Source: Ilumatobacteraceae bacterium
GTDB taxonomy: Bacteria; Actinomycetota; Acidimicrobiia; Acidimicrobiales; Ilumatobacteraceae
Assembly (NCBI GenBank): GCA_016463105.1
Contig: JAEMRY010000083.1
Span: forward strand, 1-5,247
Length of the DNA: 5,247 nt
Direction: 5' to 3'
The notes beneath the pieces are model-generated. The model made no database searches. It was given only the letters and a program-made list of their open reading frames with translations, and was not told where the DNA came from. The number at the start of each line of letters is the position of its first letter. The stretch's first letter is position 1. Positions 4,588 through 5,247 of this stretch are shown here, one piece after another. The position numbers and the translations under genes are program-made.

Positions 4588-5247
4588 TTAACTAGCTGAG
4601 GTTTCAATAAACCAGTCAACTAAGCGAGCCGCCGCAGGGGCACTTTTCTGAACCTCAATAAGAGTTTCGGCGATTAAATCGTCAGCAGTTATGCCTACTT
4701 TGGCTAGTTCGGCTTCACCTGACTCACTTGCCCAACGCCGAACTATCGCCTCGGTAACTTCAGGATGAAACTGCGTTGCGAACGAACGACCGATGCGGAT
4801 TGCCTGAGGCCCAGCAGGGCTTGTGGCAAGAATCTCCATCTGACTAGTTGGAGTAAACGTGTCGTAATGCCATTGCAGCCATTTGCCACCGATGACTTGG
4901 TTCGGGGCTTGAGCATCTACTTGGTGCCAGCCAACTTCGTGTTGGGTCGCGCGTTGAGCGGTGCCACCGAAAGCTTTAGCCATAATTTGTGCCCCGTAGC
5001 AAATTCCAAACAATGGGATGCCACGACGATGCGTTTCAAGAATCAGCTCACATTCGGCAAGTACATTTTTTTCAATATCTGACCAATATGCCGACCACCA
5101 ACTACCGAGCAAGACAACGAAGTCTGCGCCATCTAGCGATGGCCACTGATCTGGGTGTTCACGCTCGCAATGTTCAAAAATGCTTCCATGATCTTTGAAC
5201 CGCTCACCGACAAAACCCTGCTCGGCAAATCGTTGTCCGATACAGCC
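4588..5247 (-). CDS. Class I glutamine amidotransferase-like protein, C-terminal part
   Basis: The reading frame is open to the right edge of the window, so the true start lies outside. 219 residues are visible and the TAA is at 4590-4588. Numbered from the window edge, the class I amidotransferase triad is present: Cys83 in FGICYGAQ (the nucleophile elbow), and His161 and Glu163 in QFHPEV. Other fold markers are the LGSWWSAY segment near 47-54, HEVGWHQV at 103-110 and HYDTF near 127. This is the stand-alone GMP-synthase-like amidotransferase group (glutaminase domain without an attached synthetase in the visible part). Such proteins hydrolyse glutamine or act on gamma-glutamyl substrates, and the actual substrate cannot be read from the sequence. 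Nothing after the domain suggests a GuaA ATPase domain, since the protein ends about 50 residues past the triad. It shares the strand with nuoA, 86 nt upstream. No functional link to complex I is evident. Confidence 0.88.
   Translation of the reverse strand, partial: GCIGQRFAEQGFVGERFKDHGSIFEHCEREHPDQWPSLDGADFVVLLGSWWSAYWSDIEKNVLAECELILETHRRGIPLFGICYGAQIMAKAFGGTAQRATQHEVGWHQVDAQAPNQVIGGKWLQWHYDTFTPTSQMEILATSPAGPQAIRIGRSFATQFHPEVTEAIVRRWASESGEAELAKVGITADDLIAETLIEVQKSAPAAARLVDWFIETSAS

Noticed and set aside
4588..5112. TTG at 5112 as the start of the amidotransferase gene
   Set aside because: The frame stays open to the window edge and encodes plausible N-terminal domain sequence before this codon, so the gene is simply cut by the window.

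Overview
This is a dense, one-strand stretch of a bacterial chromosome. Every gene I can support is on the minus strand, so the window reads right to left. It carries the front part of a respiratory complex I (NADH-quinone oxidoreductase type) operon, in the order nuoA, nuoB, nuoC, nuoD, nuoH, nuoI and the start of nuoJ. Upstream of it is the 3' part of an unrelated class I glutamine amidotransferase gene.

Likely source: an actinobacterium. NuoB, NuoD, NuoH and NuoI resemble, from memory, the second complex I set of Streptomyces-type actinobacteria. Examples are the NuoI motif CPDWCIYI, the NuoB stretch GPYWDSYSVTKG and the NuoD stretch NRIDWLGSF. By eye the base composition is only moderate in GC, unlike typical high-GC actinobacteria. 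That would fit a streamlined low-GC lineage such as planktonic actinobacteria, but the lineage is inference only.

Layout from right to left: 5247-4588, amidotransferase (5' end outside the window); 4587-4502, the only real intergenic gap, with a perfect spaced palindrome and possibly the nuo promoter; 4501-4136, nuoA; 4145-3600, nuoB; 3619-2939, nuoC; 2939-1767, nuoD; 1770-718, nuoH; 718-230, nuoI; 210-1, nuoJ (3' end outside the window). Neighbouring nuo genes overlap by 1 to 20 nt up to nuoI, and nuoJ follows after 19 nt. This is what one expects of a single transcript with coupled translation. Several starts have a Shine-Dalgarno of the form AAGGTGG or AAAGGTG.

How the parts work together: NuoB, C, D and I form the peripheral connecting (Q) module, which carries iron-sulfur clusters N2, N6a and N6b and one face of the quinone site. 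NuoH and NuoA form the membrane side of that site, and NuoJ begins the proton-pumping arm. The NADH-oxidising module NuoE-F-G, which in the common 14-gene operon lies between nuoD and nuoH, is absent here: nuoD and nuoH overlap as ATGA. The operon therefore looks like the 11-subunit type, whose electron donor is uncertain. Several residues that are canonical in the quinone chamber and its charged channel are also replaced in NuoD and NuoH. Together these make this complex more interesting than a routine nuo operon, although related substitutions may be normal for its clade. I saw no mobile element, CRISPR array, RNA gene or convincing terminator.
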